A stretch of 64,000 nucleotides of DNA from CAVSUZ01 sp963795415 (GCA_963795415.1 CAWCHQ010000003.1:1178001-1242000); one strand, 5' to 3'; counted from the stretch's first letter, positions 34,526-43,275 are shown. Notes: generated by a model not told the origin, from the letters alone. Made by a program: numbers and translations.

Positions 34526-35602
34526 TCAGATCCGGACGGACAACGCATCATAGTCAAACACGCTGGTCCTCACGTCTCCCGTCAAGCTGTTGTCATTCGG
34601 CTCCCCGTCATACATGCGCCCCTGGTTTGCAGGCCGCTCGGTCATAGCAATGGCCCGTTCCCGTCTGGCATTCTGATAGCGCATCAGCGCACGATCGATC
34701 TTGGTCTCCATTTTCAAGGCGCGCGCCAAAATAATCCCATCTTCGATTCCCATTGCGCCGCCTTGTCCAATGAAGGGCAGCATCGGATGTGCAGCATCAC
34801 CAAGCAATGCTACGCGACCGGAAAACCACCTGGCCAATGGCTCACGACCGAACATGCCCCACTTGAACAATGGACCGTGAAGCGGTTGAGAAATCAGCGC
34901 TCGCGTGTCGGGATCGAAATCCGCCAACTCGGACATCAGCTCCTCGGGCGGAGCAGGAACTGTCCAGCTCTCCGCTTCCCAGTTTTCACGGCGAGCAAAG
35001 GCGACGAAATTCACCAGTTCGCTGCGCCTCACCGGATAAGCGCATGATATTCTTTCCTCCTCCGAACGACACAACCAATTCAACGAGAGAAGGTGGGAGT
35101 CGCGACGTATCGACTAGTCCGCGCCATGCGACAAAACCCGCAAATGCCGCGGGCGTTGGACCGAACAGTTGGCCACGCGTTTTCGAGCGGATACCGTCCG
35201 ATGCAATGACAAGGTCAGCGGTTACGCTGCGGCCTTCATTGAACCTGAGAGTGACGCTTTCAGCATCCTGTTCCAGGGACTCGAGCTGCGGTGGGTGCGC
35301 AAGTGCGGAGCACCATAACGCTCGCGATTATTGACGTGACTGACTCGGCGCAATGTGACCCCGGTCCGATGGTGGCGGTAGTTCGTATGCTCCTGGTTCA
35401 CCGCGGTCTCGAGCAGCGCGGCTTCCAGGCCGAAATGAAATAGGTTTCGTGCCGCATTAGGTGCTAGGGTTATGCCGGCGCCTTGGTCGACCAGCTCTGA
35501 TGCTCGCTCATAGACTTCGACTGAAAAACCGCCTTGCGCCAGCACCAGGGCCGTCGCCAATCCGCCAATGCCTGCCCCTATTATGGCGATTTTCATGACC
35601 AT
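34526..35602 (-). pseudogene. FAD-dependent monooxygenase (salicylate hydroxylase-like), decayed
   Basis: ATG 35602 begins the FAD motif KIAIIGAGIGGLATALVLAQ. Frames then change near 35310 (to ESLEQDAESVTLRFNEGRSV and ADLVIASDGIRSKTRG) and again near 35090 (to the FVAFARRENWEAESW region, GRVALLGDAAHPMLPFIGQG and the C-terminus). Between RYGAPHL and LESLEQD about 25 residues normally present are missing, so besides frameshifts there is an internal deletion. This makes true inactivation likely. Functional relatives hydroxylate aromatic acids with NAD(P)H. Confidence 0.8.
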
Positions 35603-35711
35603 AAGCCCCCATCGGTAGCATGTCTCTTCGTACCACGGCCAGTAGGTATTAGTTCGCCACCGGCTTCGCCGACCTGCCGTGGATGAAACCTGAACCGCAG
35701 CGGCGAGCGGC

Positions 35712-35750
35712 TGGCCTGGATCGCCACGGCGCTTTGCGCCTCGCGATGAC
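35712..35750. repeat. CATTGCGAGG-type repeat, reverse orientation
   Basis: TGGCCTGGATCGCC, then GGCGC-TTT-GCGCC and TCGCGATGAC, is the reverse complement of the GTCATCGCGAGG...GGCGATCC form of the repeat also found at 30997 and 49123. It lies in the 473-bp gene-free stretch 35603-36075, which otherwise holds only direct repeat copy B. Confidence 0.6.
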
Positions 35751-35815
35751 GGCACGGCCCCTCGGTCTCCGTCGAGCCGGTTTCTGTTTAGCAGTGGGGG
35801 GGCGGCGAGACCACG

Positions 35816-35868
35816 CCCAGCGTCATTACCGCCAAAGTGGTAACTCATAGCTCAGTCAACACGCTGGC
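35816..35868. repeat. Direct repeat copy B with internal hairpin
   Basis: Second copy of the 53-base repeat at 34328-34380, including TTACCGC-CAAA-GTGGTAA (one G-T pair). Downstream similarity resumes at about 35969 (GCCTGCCGGGCGCATTCCTC), with roughly 60 extra bases between blocks compared with copy A. The two copies flank the decayed monooxygenase. Confidence 0.6.
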
Positions 35869-36075
35869 GGCGTCTCACTCTGTCCAGTCGGTCGTATCGG
35901 ACGTCATCGACCAAGCCTCGTGTTCCGCCCGGTCAATATCCGTTTCACTGTCCCGCACGAAATGCGCCTGCCTGCCGGGCGCATTCCTCAACGAGCGCGT
36001 GTGCGTGTGCCTGAGCGAACCCAGATCGGCCGGTGCCGAAAAACCGCCGTGCGCGGCTCCGCACTTGCTCGCCCC

Positions 36076-36555
36076 TCACAACGCGCCTTCGCGAACAAAC
36101 TGGATCCCAAACCGCGGCATCGCTTCCGCCAGCCGCACCCGCTCCGCCTCCGTCATCGGCGGAATCACCGCCGGCCCCGCCCCTTCCACCCGCATCCCCG
36201 TCTCCCGGACGAAATCCTCAAACCCCGCCGGCGCGCACAGCACCAGATAACGCACGTCGCTCGCACCGCGATTCGACAGACAATGAGGAATGCCCCGCTT
36301 CATCCATTTCGACTGCCCTTCCCGCAACTCCAGGACCCGCCCCTCTGTTTCAACCGTTAGCACGCCCGAAACCACATACGCCGTCTCGTCCTCCCGCTCA
36401 TGCACATGGGGCGGTGTCGCGGTACCCGGCGGCATCCTGGTTTCGTGCAGCGAATAAGCGCCGCCGTTCTGCCCCCCATCGATCAGCAGGAGCGTCAGCC
36501 CGCCACCGAACAAATACGCTTCAGCCTGCCCGATCCCTTGTGCTGCACCCGCCAT
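36076..36555 (-). CDS. Cupin-domain protein
   Basis: A 159-residue single cupin. Motif 1 metal ligands are in PPHVHEREDETAYVVSG and motif 2 in WMKRGIPHCLSNRG. ATG 36555 was chosen because GGAGGG lies seven bases upstream; longer starts would run into the divergent uronate dehydrogenase promoter. It is divergent from that gene across 43 bases. The role is unknown; small cupins next to sugar-acid enzymes are often isomerases or sensors. Confidence 0.85.
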   Translation of the reverse strand: MAGAAQGIGQAEAYLFGGGLTLLLIDGGQNGGAYSLHETRMPPGTATPPHVHEREDETAYVVSGVLTVETEGRVLELREGQSKWMKRGIPHCLSNRGASDVRYLVLCAPAGFEDFVRETGMRVEGAGPAVIPPMTEAERVRLAEAMPRFGIQFVREGAL

Positions 36556-36598
36556 CGCGACACCCTCCGGCAATTCCCAGCCCCGCGAAGGATGACCC

Positions 36599-37429
36599 AT
36601 GCCCGACACCCCCGCCAAGCCCGTCCTCCTCACCGGAGCCTCCGGCAATCTCGGGCGCCATCTCACAAAAGCCCTCGCCGCCCAGGGCTGGACCCTGCGC
36701 CTCACTGACATTGCGCCCTTCCCCGACCCGATCCCTAAAACCGCCACCTTCACCCAGGCCGACCTGAACGACGGCATGACCATCCTTCGCCTCGCCGAAG
36801 GCTGCCAGGCGATCCTCCATTTCGGCGGCGTTTCCACCGAGCACCCGTTCGAGGAAGTGCTCGGCCCCAATATCCGCGGCCTCTATCACATCTACGAAAC
36901 CGCCCGCCGCGAGAAGGCCCGCGTCGTCTTCGCCTCCTCGAACCACACGGTGGGGTTCCACGAACGCACCGAGACGATCGATGCCGGCTGTCGCTTTCAG
37001 CCCGACGGCTACTATGGCCTTTCCAAAGCCTATGGCGAGCTGATGGGCCGACTCTATTTCGACAAGCACGGTGTCGAAAGCATCAACATTCGCATTGGCT
37101 CCTGCTTTCCCGAGCCGATGAATGCCCGCGCCCTGGCAACCTGGCTCTCCTACCCCGACCTCGCCCGGCTGGTAACTCGCTGCGTCCTGACCCCTCAGGT
37201 CGGCTACGCCATCATTTGGGGCGCATCCAAGAACGCGCGCATGACCTGGTGGCGCGACGACGACCGCGAGAAGATCGGCTGGACGCCCCAGGACAGCGCC
37301 GATCCCTTCGCCGCGCAGCTCAGCGGCAAGGTCAGCGACAACCCGGTGGAGGAACGCTACATGGGCGGCCCTTACTGCGCCATCGACTACTCGCGCTCAA
37401 CAGCGCCCGAAGGCGGATCGCGCGTGTAG
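36599..37429 (+). CDS. NAD-dependent epimerase/dehydratase-fold enzyme, uronate dehydrogenase-like
   Basis: A short-chain Rossmann enzyme of 276 residues. The NAD motif is LLTGASGNLGRHLTKAL, and the catalytic Tyr/Lys are in GYYGLSKAYGEL after FASSNHTVGFH. RIGSCFPEPMNARALATWLS and the C-terminal WRDDDREKIGWTP match uronate dehydrogenases, which oxidise galacturonate or glucuronate to aldarolactones with NAD. Its 3' end overlaps the end of livF on the other strand by 43 bases. Together with the cupin it may serve uronate breakdown. Confidence 0.82.
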   Translation: MPDTPAKPVLLTGASGNLGRHLTKALAAQGWTLRLTDIAPFPDPIPKTATFTQADLNDGMTILRLAEGCQAILHFGGVSTEHPFEEVLGPNIRGLYHIYETARREKARVVFASSNHTVGFHERTETIDAGCRFQPDGYYGLSKAYGELMGRLYFDKHGVESINIRIGSCFPEPMNARALATWLSYPDLARLVTRCVLTPQVGYAIIWGASKNARMTWWRDDDREKIGWTPQDSADPFAAQLSGKVSDNPVEERYMGGPYCAIDYSRSTAPEGGSRV

Positions 37430-38142
37430 AGCCAGGTTCGCACAAGGGTCTCCACATCATCAGTGAAATCCGACCGGGGACCTTCGGCGAACAGCGTCCC
37501 GGTACGCATTACATACACATGGTCGGCAATGCCCAGCGCCCCTTTAATGTTCTGATCGACCAGCAGCACCGCCTTTCCCAGCCGCGCCAGATCCTGGATC
37601 AGCTTGTAAATCTGCGCCGCGATCCGCGGCTCGATGCTCGCCGTCGGCTCGTCGATCAGGAAGGTGGTCGGATCGGTCAGCAGGCTTCGCGCGATCTCCA
37701 GTTGCCGCTGCTGCCCGCCCGACATCGTGCCCGCCGTCTGCCGCCGGCGCTCCTGCAGAACGGGAAACTGCTCATAGGCCCGGTCGATCGCCGCGCGCGC
37801 GCGCCCCCGGTCATGACGAAACGACCAGGTCCCAAGCCGCAAATTTACTTCCACCGACAGGTACGGAAAAACGCTCGGCCGCTGCGGCAGATATACAATC
37901 CCATGCTCACCCATCCGGTGCGGCGGCACGCCATTCAGCGACCGCCCGCCCGCGGTAATTTCTCCAGCAACCAGCGACAGGAACCCGAACATCACCTTCA
38001 GCAGCGTCGATTTGCCCGTCCCGTTCGGCCCCAGCACACAGCGCACCTCGCCGGGAATCACATCGACCGACATCCCGTGCAGGATGTTGATCCCGGGCAG
38101 ATAACCCGCGACCAGACCACGAGCCGTGACCGCCGGCTCCAT
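37387..38142 (-). CDS. livF: Branched-chain-type ABC importer ATPase, LivF
   Basis: A 251-residue ATPase: Walker A GPNGTGKST, signature TMSGGQQRQLEIARSL, Walker B TTFLIDEPTA and the H-loop replaced region LLVDQNIKGAL, where Gln-Asn takes the place of the usual His-x context, as often in LivF. ATG 38142 overlaps the livG stop. Last gene of the minus-strand order SBP-livH-livM-livG-livF. A long upstream frame on the same strand is a shadow of livG and livM. Confidence 0.92.
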   Translation of the reverse strand: MEPAVTARGLVAGYLPGINILHGMSVDVIPGEVRCVLGPNGTGKSTLLKVMFGFLSLVAGEITAGGRSLNGVPPHRMGEHGIVYLPQRPSVFPYLSVEVNLRLGTWSFRHDRGRARAAIDRAYEQFPVLQERRRQTAGTMSGGQQRQLEIARSLLTDPTTFLIDEPTASIEPRIAAQIYKLIQDLARLGKAVLLVDQNIKGALGIADHVYVMRTGTLFAEGPRSDFTDDVETLVRTWLYTRDPPSGAVERE

Positions 38143-38861
38143 CACACGCCCGCGTAAGCTCGCAGCACTTCCGGGTCGGCACGCACCGCCTCCGGCGTGC
38201 TGTCGGCTATCTTCTCGCCGCGCGACATCACGATCAGCCGGTCCACCAGCCGTTGGATCGCCTCCAGATCGTGGTCCACCACCACGAAGCTGCGACCCTG
38301 CGCGTGCAGCGCCCGCACCAGCCGGATGATTTCGTCCCGCAGATACGGGTTCACCCCCGCGAACGGCTCGTCCAGGAACAGGATCGTCGGCTCCAGCATC
38401 AGCGCCCGCCCCAGCTCCAGCAGCTTCTGCTGCCCGCCCGACAAATTCCTCGCCTGCAAATCCTCCAGCGCCGCCAGCCCCAGAAATTCCAGATGCAACC
38501 GCGCCTGCCTGCGCGCCACCGCATGCGTGGACCCGGCTCGCGCCAGACCTGGTACCAGCATGTTCTCCATCACGCTCATCCGCCCGAACAGCTGAGTAAT
38601 CTGAAACGTCCGCCCCACGCCGGCCCCGGCAAAGCGATGCGCCGGCATGCCCTGCACCGCATGCCCACGCAGCAGGATGTGGCCCGCAACAGGGATCAGA
38701 TGACCCGTGAGCATATTGATCGTCGTGGTTTTGCCGCATCCGTTGGGACCAATCAGCCCCACCAGCTCGCCCTCGTTCACCGCCAGATCGAGGCCATTCA
38801 CCGCGGTGATGCCGCCGAAGCGCATCGTCAGACCGTCCGCGGCGATCAGTGGCGTCATCAT
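38142..38861 (-). CDS. livG: Branched-chain-type ABC importer ATPase, LivG
   Basis: A 239-residue ATPase: Walker A GPNGCGKTTTINMLTG, signature NLSGGQQKLLELGRAL, Walker B ILFLDEPFAGVNP and H-loop VVVDHDLEAI. The LivG-type ATRTFQ-equivalent is GVGRTFQITQLFG. Two ATG codons (38861 and 38858) lie within an ATGATGA overlap with the livM stop; the first was chosen. Confidence 0.93.
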   Translation of the reverse strand: MMTPLIAADGLTMRFGGITAVNGLDLAVNEGELVGLIGPNGCGKTTTINMLTGHLIPVAGHILLRGHAVQGMPAHRFAGAGVGRTFQITQLFGRMSVMENMLVPGLARAGSTHAVARRQARLHLEFLGLAALEDLQARNLSGGQQKLLELGRALMLEPTILFLDEPFAGVNPYLRDEIIRLVRALHAQGRSFVVVDHDLEAIQRLVDRLIVMSRGEKIADSTPEAVRADPEVLRAYAGV

Positions 38862-39802
38862 TCGGCCGGCTGCGGCCGCCGGACCGGCGCCAGCTTCACC
38901 GCGCGGTCCCACGCCAACGCAAGCAATCCGTTGCGCGCGAAACGGATGGTCAAGAGCAGCAGTGCGCCGAACAGTACCAGCCGCCACTCGCCATACGCGC
39001 GCAGCGCCTCGACCAGATACTCGACCACGATGGCCCCCACCACGGAAGCCGGAAGGCTTTCAGCCCCACCGATCACCGCCATCGCCACGATCAGCCCCAT
39101 CTGATCGACCGAGCCAATATCGGGCGTAAGTATCCCGATGTAGTGCCCGTAAAACGCCCCGGCGAGCCCGGCGAAGCTGCTGGCGATCGCAAACACCAGC
39201 ACCCTGAACCGCACCACCTTTACCCCCGCGGCCGCCGCCGCCTGCTCGTTCTCCCGGATCGCCCGGAAAAACAGCCCCCAGCGCGACGACGTCATCCACG
39301 TCATCAGCCCCAATGACGCCGCGAGCAACGCAAGCCCCAGATAAAAATACGGTGCGTCCGATCTTGTGTGGAACAGCGGCGTCACCTCCAGCCCGCCTGC
39401 GCCACCGCTGACCTCGCTCTCGGTCAGCACGATGATCCGGAACACCTCGGAAAACGCCATGGTGAAGATCGCCAGATAAGGGCCTCGCATCCGCAGACAC
39501 GTGAAGCCGATCACCGCCCCCACAATGCCCGAAAGCACCACCGCCGCGATCATCCCCAGCGGGATCGGCAGCCCGATCGACCCTGCCAGCAGCGCCGAGC
39601 AGTACGCTCCCAGCGACACAAACCCCATATGGCCGAAAGAAAACTGCCCCGCGTAGCCGACCAGAAGCGCCCAGCTTGCGGTCACGATGGCATAGAAGAT
39701 CGCAAGGATGCCCACCGTCAGCCAGTACGGGTTGACCAGCATCGGATAAGCCAGGGCGGCAGCGAACAGGACCGCCCCGCCGGCGATCTGCGAAGACCGC
39801 AC
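38858..39802 (-). CDS. livM: Branched-chain-type ABC importer permease, LivM
   Basis: A 314-residue membrane subunit with about nine helices. Family segments are LLVGYAGQFSFGHMGFVSLG, LRMRGPYLAIFTMAFSE, the cytoplasmic coupling loop SSRWGLFFRAIRENEQAAAA and GGAESLPASVVGA. GTG 39802 sits three bases after the livH stop. Substrates of LivHMGF systems range from branched amino acids to amides, urea and aromatics. Confidence 0.92.
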   Translation of the reverse strand: MRSSQIAGGAVLFAAALAYPMLVNPYWLTVGILAIFYAIVTASWALLVGYAGQFSFGHMGFVSLGAYCSALLAGSIGLPIPLGMIAAVVLSGIVGAVIGFTCLRMRGPYLAIFTMAFSEVFRIIVLTESEVSGGAGGLEVTPLFHTRSDAPYFYLGLALLAASLGLMTWMTSSRWGLFFRAIRENEQAAAAAGVKVVRFRVLVFAIASSFAGLAGAFYGHYIGILTPDIGSVDQMGLIVAMAVIGGAESLPASVVGAIVVEYLVEALRAYGEWRLVLFGALLLLTIRFARNGLLALAWDRAVKLAPVRRPQPAE

Positions 39803-39805
39803 CCG

Positions 39806-40708
39806 CTACTCCATCGCCAGATGCACGCGCCCGAATAACCCCGTCGGGCGCACCAGCAGAACCACCATCATCACCAGCAGCGAAAAGGCCTGAGCGTACG
39901 CCAGGCTGCGCGTGGGGTCGGGGAACAGTGCGACGAACAGCCCTTCGGAAACGCCGATCAACAACGCCGCGATGATGCTTCCGCCCACCGAACCCATGCC
40001 GCCCAGAATAACGATCACGAAGGCCTGCGTGTCGGGTATCAGCCCCATTGAAGGCACCAGCGAGTAGATCGGCCCCACCAGAGCCCCCGCCCCGCCGGCC
40101 AGCGCGCCGCCAAGTCCGAATGCGGTCGTATAAACCAGCCGGTCGTTGATCCCCACGATCGCCGCGGACTCGCGCGACTGGCTGACCGCGTTCAGGGCCT
40201 GTCCCCATGCGCTGCGCCGAAGGAACAGCATCAGCGCGATCAGGATCGACACCCCAGCACCAGCAGCGAAAATCCGGTCCCAGCTGATGATCAGCGGCCC
40301 CCAGACCAAAGAGCCGGAGAAGAACGACGCCGGCCGCAGCGGAAACGGTCCGAACGCAATGATGGCGATGTTGCGCAGAAAGATCGAAATCCCGAACGTC
40401 GCCAGTATTCCGTAGTCGCCTTTGCGTTCGGTCGCCGGGCTATAGAGCGGCGTCAGCAAGGTCCGCTCGAACAGCACCGACAACGCAAAGGATAGCGCCA
40501 TGGCGACGAAGATCGCCGCCATGGGCGGAATGCCGAGCAGCGCAATCGCGAAATACGCGAAATAGCCGCCCATCATGTACACCTCGCCATGGGCGAAATT
40601 CACGACCTTCAAGATCGAGAAAATCACCGTCAGGCCGGCGGCAATGACCGCGTAGATCACACCGATGACGAGCCCGTTCAGCGCCTGAACCAATATGTAG
40701 TTCAGCAT
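39806..40708 (-). CDS. livH: Branched-chain-type ABC importer permease, LivH
   Basis: A 300-residue membrane subunit. Family segments are LVIGVIYAVIAAGLTVIFSI, VNFAHGEVYMMGGYFAY, the coupling loop SAWGQALNAVSQSRESAAI and VIVILGGMGSVGGSIIAAL. Follows the binding-protein gene by 27 bases. Normal length for LivH. Confidence 0.93.
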   Translation of the reverse strand: MLNYILVQALNGLVIGVIYAVIAAGLTVIFSILKVVNFAHGEVYMMGGYFAYFAIALLGIPPMAAIFVAMALSFALSVLFERTLLTPLYSPATERKGDYGILATFGISIFLRNIAIIAFGPFPLRPASFFSGSLVWGPLIISWDRIFAAGAGVSILIALMLFLRRSAWGQALNAVSQSRESAAIVGINDRLVYTTAFGLGGALAGGAGALVGPIYSLVPSMGLIPDTQAFVIVILGGMGSVGGSIIAALLIGVSEGLFVALFPDPTRSLAYAQAFSLLVMMVVLLVRPTGLFGRVHLAME

Positions 40709-40735
40709 GATACTACGCGGTCCGCATCCATCCGG

Positions 40736-42055
40736 TCAGGTGGGCGTCAGGTAGATTTCCTGGACCGTGGCGAATTTGCGAGGCCACAGAATGGGCGCAT
40801 CGCTCACTGTCTGATTGAGCTTGTTGAACTGGATCAGCGTCAGCGGCGCCTCCATGAACTGGTGATAGTGCCAGGCAGGGTCCTTGTCCGTCGAAAACGA
40901 ATACTTGCCGCGCACGCCGGAATAGCTGGTGGTCTCCAGGGCATGGATGATCCCATCGGCGCTGGTCCCACCGCTGCTTTTGATCGCGTCTGCCAGCAGA
41001 TAGAGCCCGTCATAACTCTCCATCACCGCCCCTGGCGGTTCAGCCTTGTATTTGTCCGTAAAGGCCTTCACGAATGCCTTCGTCTTGTCGCTCCAGCCGC
41101 TCTGCGGCAATCCCACATTCTCGGTGACCAGCCACACCCCCGCATCCTTCACGTTCTGCCAGAAGGTCGGATCCGTCGCCTGGCCGCCCGAGTTGTAGAT
41201 CCCGCAGCTCTTGTTGGGCGCGAAGCCCAGCTCCTTCGACTGGCGGACCAGGTCATAAGCGCCGGCTTCGGAAAAAGCGTTGTAGAAGAAATCATACGGC
41301 GGACTCGCGTTCTTGAAGCGCAGGATCTGCGCGGTGAAATCCGTCAGATTCGGCTCGGCATCCACCGAATCGTTGGGAATGTTCCCGGTCTTCAGCTGCT
41401 CCGCCACCGCAGTGCGCGCCGCCAGCCCCACATCGTTCTTTTCCGCCAGCAGCGCGACTTTCTTGAAGCCTGCCTTCACGATCCACTGGCCGATATTGGT
41501 ATCGATCAGCGAAATGGTGGGCGCGTTGCGGAACACCTGCGGATAACCCTTCGCGGTGATCTGGTCGGACCAGACATCGCACGCCATGAACGGGATGTTA
41601 TATTTGTGGAACACCTCCATTTCGGCCAGCGCCACCGGGCTGTGGAACTCACCGAACACGGCAACCACCTTGTTCTGCTGCACCAGCCGCTCGGCCGCCG
41701 TGCGTCCCTCGGCCGGCATGCCCCGCGTGTCGGTATAGACGATCTGTAGCGGCCGCCCGAGCACGCCGCCCTGCGCGTTGATCTCCGCCGCCGCCATCTC
41801 CGCGGCATCCTTCATCAGGATGCCCTCCGCATACCCGCCCGGAGGCGATAGCGGCCCCACCCAGCCGATCACGATCGGCTGCCCGGCCGCACGGGCGCGC
41901 TGTCCGAGCAGCGGCACGCTGGCGGCCGCGGCGGCAAGCGCGGCCCGGCGGGTTAGCAACAGGCTGGGCGTGATCCCCTTGGGCGTGATCCCCTCGGGCG
42001 TGATCCCCTTGGGCGTGATCCCCAATTCGCGCCGGGCGTCATCATGCTGGCTCAC
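40736..42055 (-). CDS. Branched-chain-type ABC importer substrate-binding protein
   Basis: Periplasmic receptor (Leu/Ile/Val-type, peripla_BP_6) of the LivHMGF system, 439 residues. A twin-arginine-like signal (LTRRAALAAAAASVPLLGQR) is preceded by an unusual 30-residue N-terminus containing four ITPxG units encoded by 15-bp tandem repeats. Mature landmarks are IVIGWVGPLSPPGGYAEG, VYTDTRGMPAEGRTAAERLV, VFGEFHSPVALAEMEVF and VMESYDGLYLLADAI. If translation really starts at a later codon the odd repeat would lie in the leader. The ligand is probably an amino acid, amide or aromatic acid. Confidence 0.9.
   Translation of the reverse strand: MSQHDDARRELGITPKGITPEGITPKGITPSLLLTRRAALAAAAASVPLLGQRARAAGQPIVIGWVGPLSPPGGYAEGILMKDAAEMAAAEINAQGGVLGRPLQIVYTDTRGMPAEGRTAAERLVQQNKVVAVFGEFHSPVALAEMEVFHKYNIPFMACDVWSDQITAKGYPQVFRNAPTISLIDTNIGQWIVKAGFKKVALLAEKNDVGLAARTAVAEQLKTGNIPNDSVDAEPNLTDFTAQILRFKNASPPYDFFYNAFSEAGAYDLVRQSKELGFAPNKSCGIYNSGGQATDPTFWQNVKDAGVWLVTENVGLPQSGWSDKTKAFVKAFTDKYKAEPPGAVMESYDGLYLLADAIKSSGGTSADGIIHALETTSYSGVRGKYSFSTDKDPAWHYHQFMEAPLTLIQFNKLNQTVSDAPILWPRKFATVQEIYLTPT
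41966..42025 (-). repeat. Four 15-bp tandem repeats in the N-terminus of the binding protein
   Basis: GGGCGTGATCCCCTT occurs four times head to tail (last unit ending CAA), each in frame and encoding an ITPxG pentapeptide ahead of the signal peptide. Units differ by at most two bases. Such arrays change copy number by slippage, which here would alter the leader length without shifting the frame. Confidence 0.85.
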
Positions 42056-42196
42056 CGTTCAGTCTCCCCGTTCGTTTTCACAGCCATCGGCGCTGTCTCC
42101 GCGCGCCGGCGGCACACTATATGGCTGCCAGCCTGGCTCACAATGGCTTGCGCGTGGTTTGCCTTCGATCCCCGGTTTCGATATACGGGCGGCCGG

Positions 42197-42272
42197 TCCC
42201 GGATAGCTCAGTTGGTAGAGCAAGCGGCTGTTAACCGCTGGGTCGCAGGTTCAAGTCCTGCTCCGGGAGCCA
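42197..42272 (+). tRNA. tRNA-Asn (anticodon GTT)
   Basis: A 76-base cloverleaf: acceptor TCCCGGA (42197-42203) pairs with TCCGGGA (42262-42268), D-stem GCTC/GAGC, anticodon stem AGCGG/CCGCT around CTGTTAA with anticodon GTT at 42230-42232, T-arm AGG-TTCAAGT-CCT, discriminator G and an encoded CCA at 42270-42272. A broken toxin-antitoxin pair follows 64 bases downstream. Confidence 0.97.
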
Positions 42273-42335
42273 TCTCGGGCGTCACCCGCGTAAGGCTCTG
42301 TGGCCTTACATGGGCAGCCTCACCCGGAGGCCTTC

Positions 42336-42589
42336 GTGAGGACTCTTACTGTCACCGCCAAAGGAATAAGTCGCCCCGCGCAAGGAGCTCTTTGCAGCAC
42401 TTGGGCGTGCATCCCTGCGATAAGATCGCCGTAGAGACTCTTCCGGATGGCCGCATTGCGATGAAAGCGGTCCGCCCGGCCGGAAAGATCTCCGATATTT
42501 TCAATTGCCTGAAGCAAGAGAATGGACCGACCTTGTCGATAGAGGACATCAACGAGGTGGCCAGGCGCGGCTGGGCGCGGCGGCGGTGA
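42336..42589 (+). pseudogene. AbrB/VapB-type antitoxin, frameshifted
   Basis: GTG 42336 opens RTLTVTAKG, the start of an AbrB/SpoVT DNA-binding domain. Two small indels follow (near 42365-42375 and 42390), after which QHLGVHPCDKIAVETLPDGR and IAMKAVRPAG are read, then a helical tail (LSIEDINEVARRGWARR) ending at TGA 42587-42589. The stop overlaps the start of the following vapC remnant, as in intact operons. Functional members pair with PIN toxins and repress their operon. Confidence 0.7.
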
Positions 42590-42878
42590 ATATCGCAGCT
42601 GATACCAACGTTCTTCTCCGTGCTATCGCGGGCGACGATCCGCGCCAAAGCCGCGCTCCCCAGACGGAACCGGAACGCGCAGAACCATTGCGCTCGCCTT
42701 GCCGGCACTGGCCGGCGGTTGAAACCGGGCTCGCCCAAATGGATGCCGGTAGCGACTTTGCTGACAGTTCATCGTTTATGAAGGACGCTGCCTCGGAGCC
42801 GACGTTTTTGTATTTTTCGACTGCCATTTCTTCAATCTGAAGAAACTCCGCCGGGAAAAAGCGCGCCTGCTGACATAA
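42586..42878 (+). pseudogene. VapC-type PIN toxin remnant with internal deletion
   Basis: GTG 42586 starts MNIAADTNVLLRAIAGDDPR, the PIN N-terminus with its first metal Asp. The central half of a normal VapC is missing. Coding sense resumes with VETGLAQMDAGSDFAD, whose Asp residues match the C-terminal PIN acidic site, and after another shift near 42775 with RCLGADVFVFFDCHFFNLKK, ending at TAA 42876-42878. The deletion rules out a working nuclease. Confidence 0.7.
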
Positions 42879-43275
42879 GATCCGACCATAAAGTTACTTA
42901 TGATCTCATAAAAAGACGAGTTGCCCGATCATGTCGAACGCTTGGCACAAAGTTCCGTGGGCGGCCCCCTGTTCCAACGTCCACCATTTCAACACGGCAG
43001 GCTGAACCAAGGCTGCAACAAGCAGGTTGATCACATCGGCGAAGCGGTCGGCGTGAGCACGGTCTGACTGCGGCGACGGTCTCAAACCGCTCGGCGGTGC
43101 CACCGAAGCCCTCTTCGTGCACGGCTCAGATCATGCCCGGACACATCTCACCGAACTCCTCACTCAGGCTGCTTGGGCAACTCCCGTAACACCCCGCGCC
43201 AGATGCGCCCCTTCCAATGGTCGAGCGTCGCGCTATACAGGACGGGAAAACACTCCACCTCGATCGGAGGGAAAC
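42879..43275. other. Gene-free stretch between the toxin remnant and katG
   Basis: About 400 bases without a convincing gene. Short minus-strand frames around 42900-43120 contain FADVINLLVAALVQPAVLKW, which could be the decayed end of a regulator, but there is no start, domain or conservation signal I can verify. The katG ribosome site GGAGGG lies at 43266-43271. Confidence 0.4.

Noticed and set aside
40589..41749. 386-residue plus-strand frame opposite the Liv-type receptor
   Set aside because: Arg/His-rich shadow; the receptor on the other strand is unmistakable.
41966..42025. Short regular repeats considered as a CRISPR array
   Set aside because: Units are contiguous with no spacers, in frame in a coding sequence, and no cas genes are present.
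42197..42878. Prophage or integrative element at tRNA-Asn
   Set aside because: No integrase, no phage genes and no repeated tRNA end are visible in the window.
42906..43103. Minus-strand frame containing FADVINLLVAALVQPAV, considered as a TetR or transposase remnant
   Set aside because: Too short, no start or motif that decides between options; recorded only as gene-free sequence.
43117..43275. Longer N-terminus for katG
   Set aside because: The family start MDATT-type and a strong GGAGGG site place the start at 43276; the upstream residues are unrelated to KatG.
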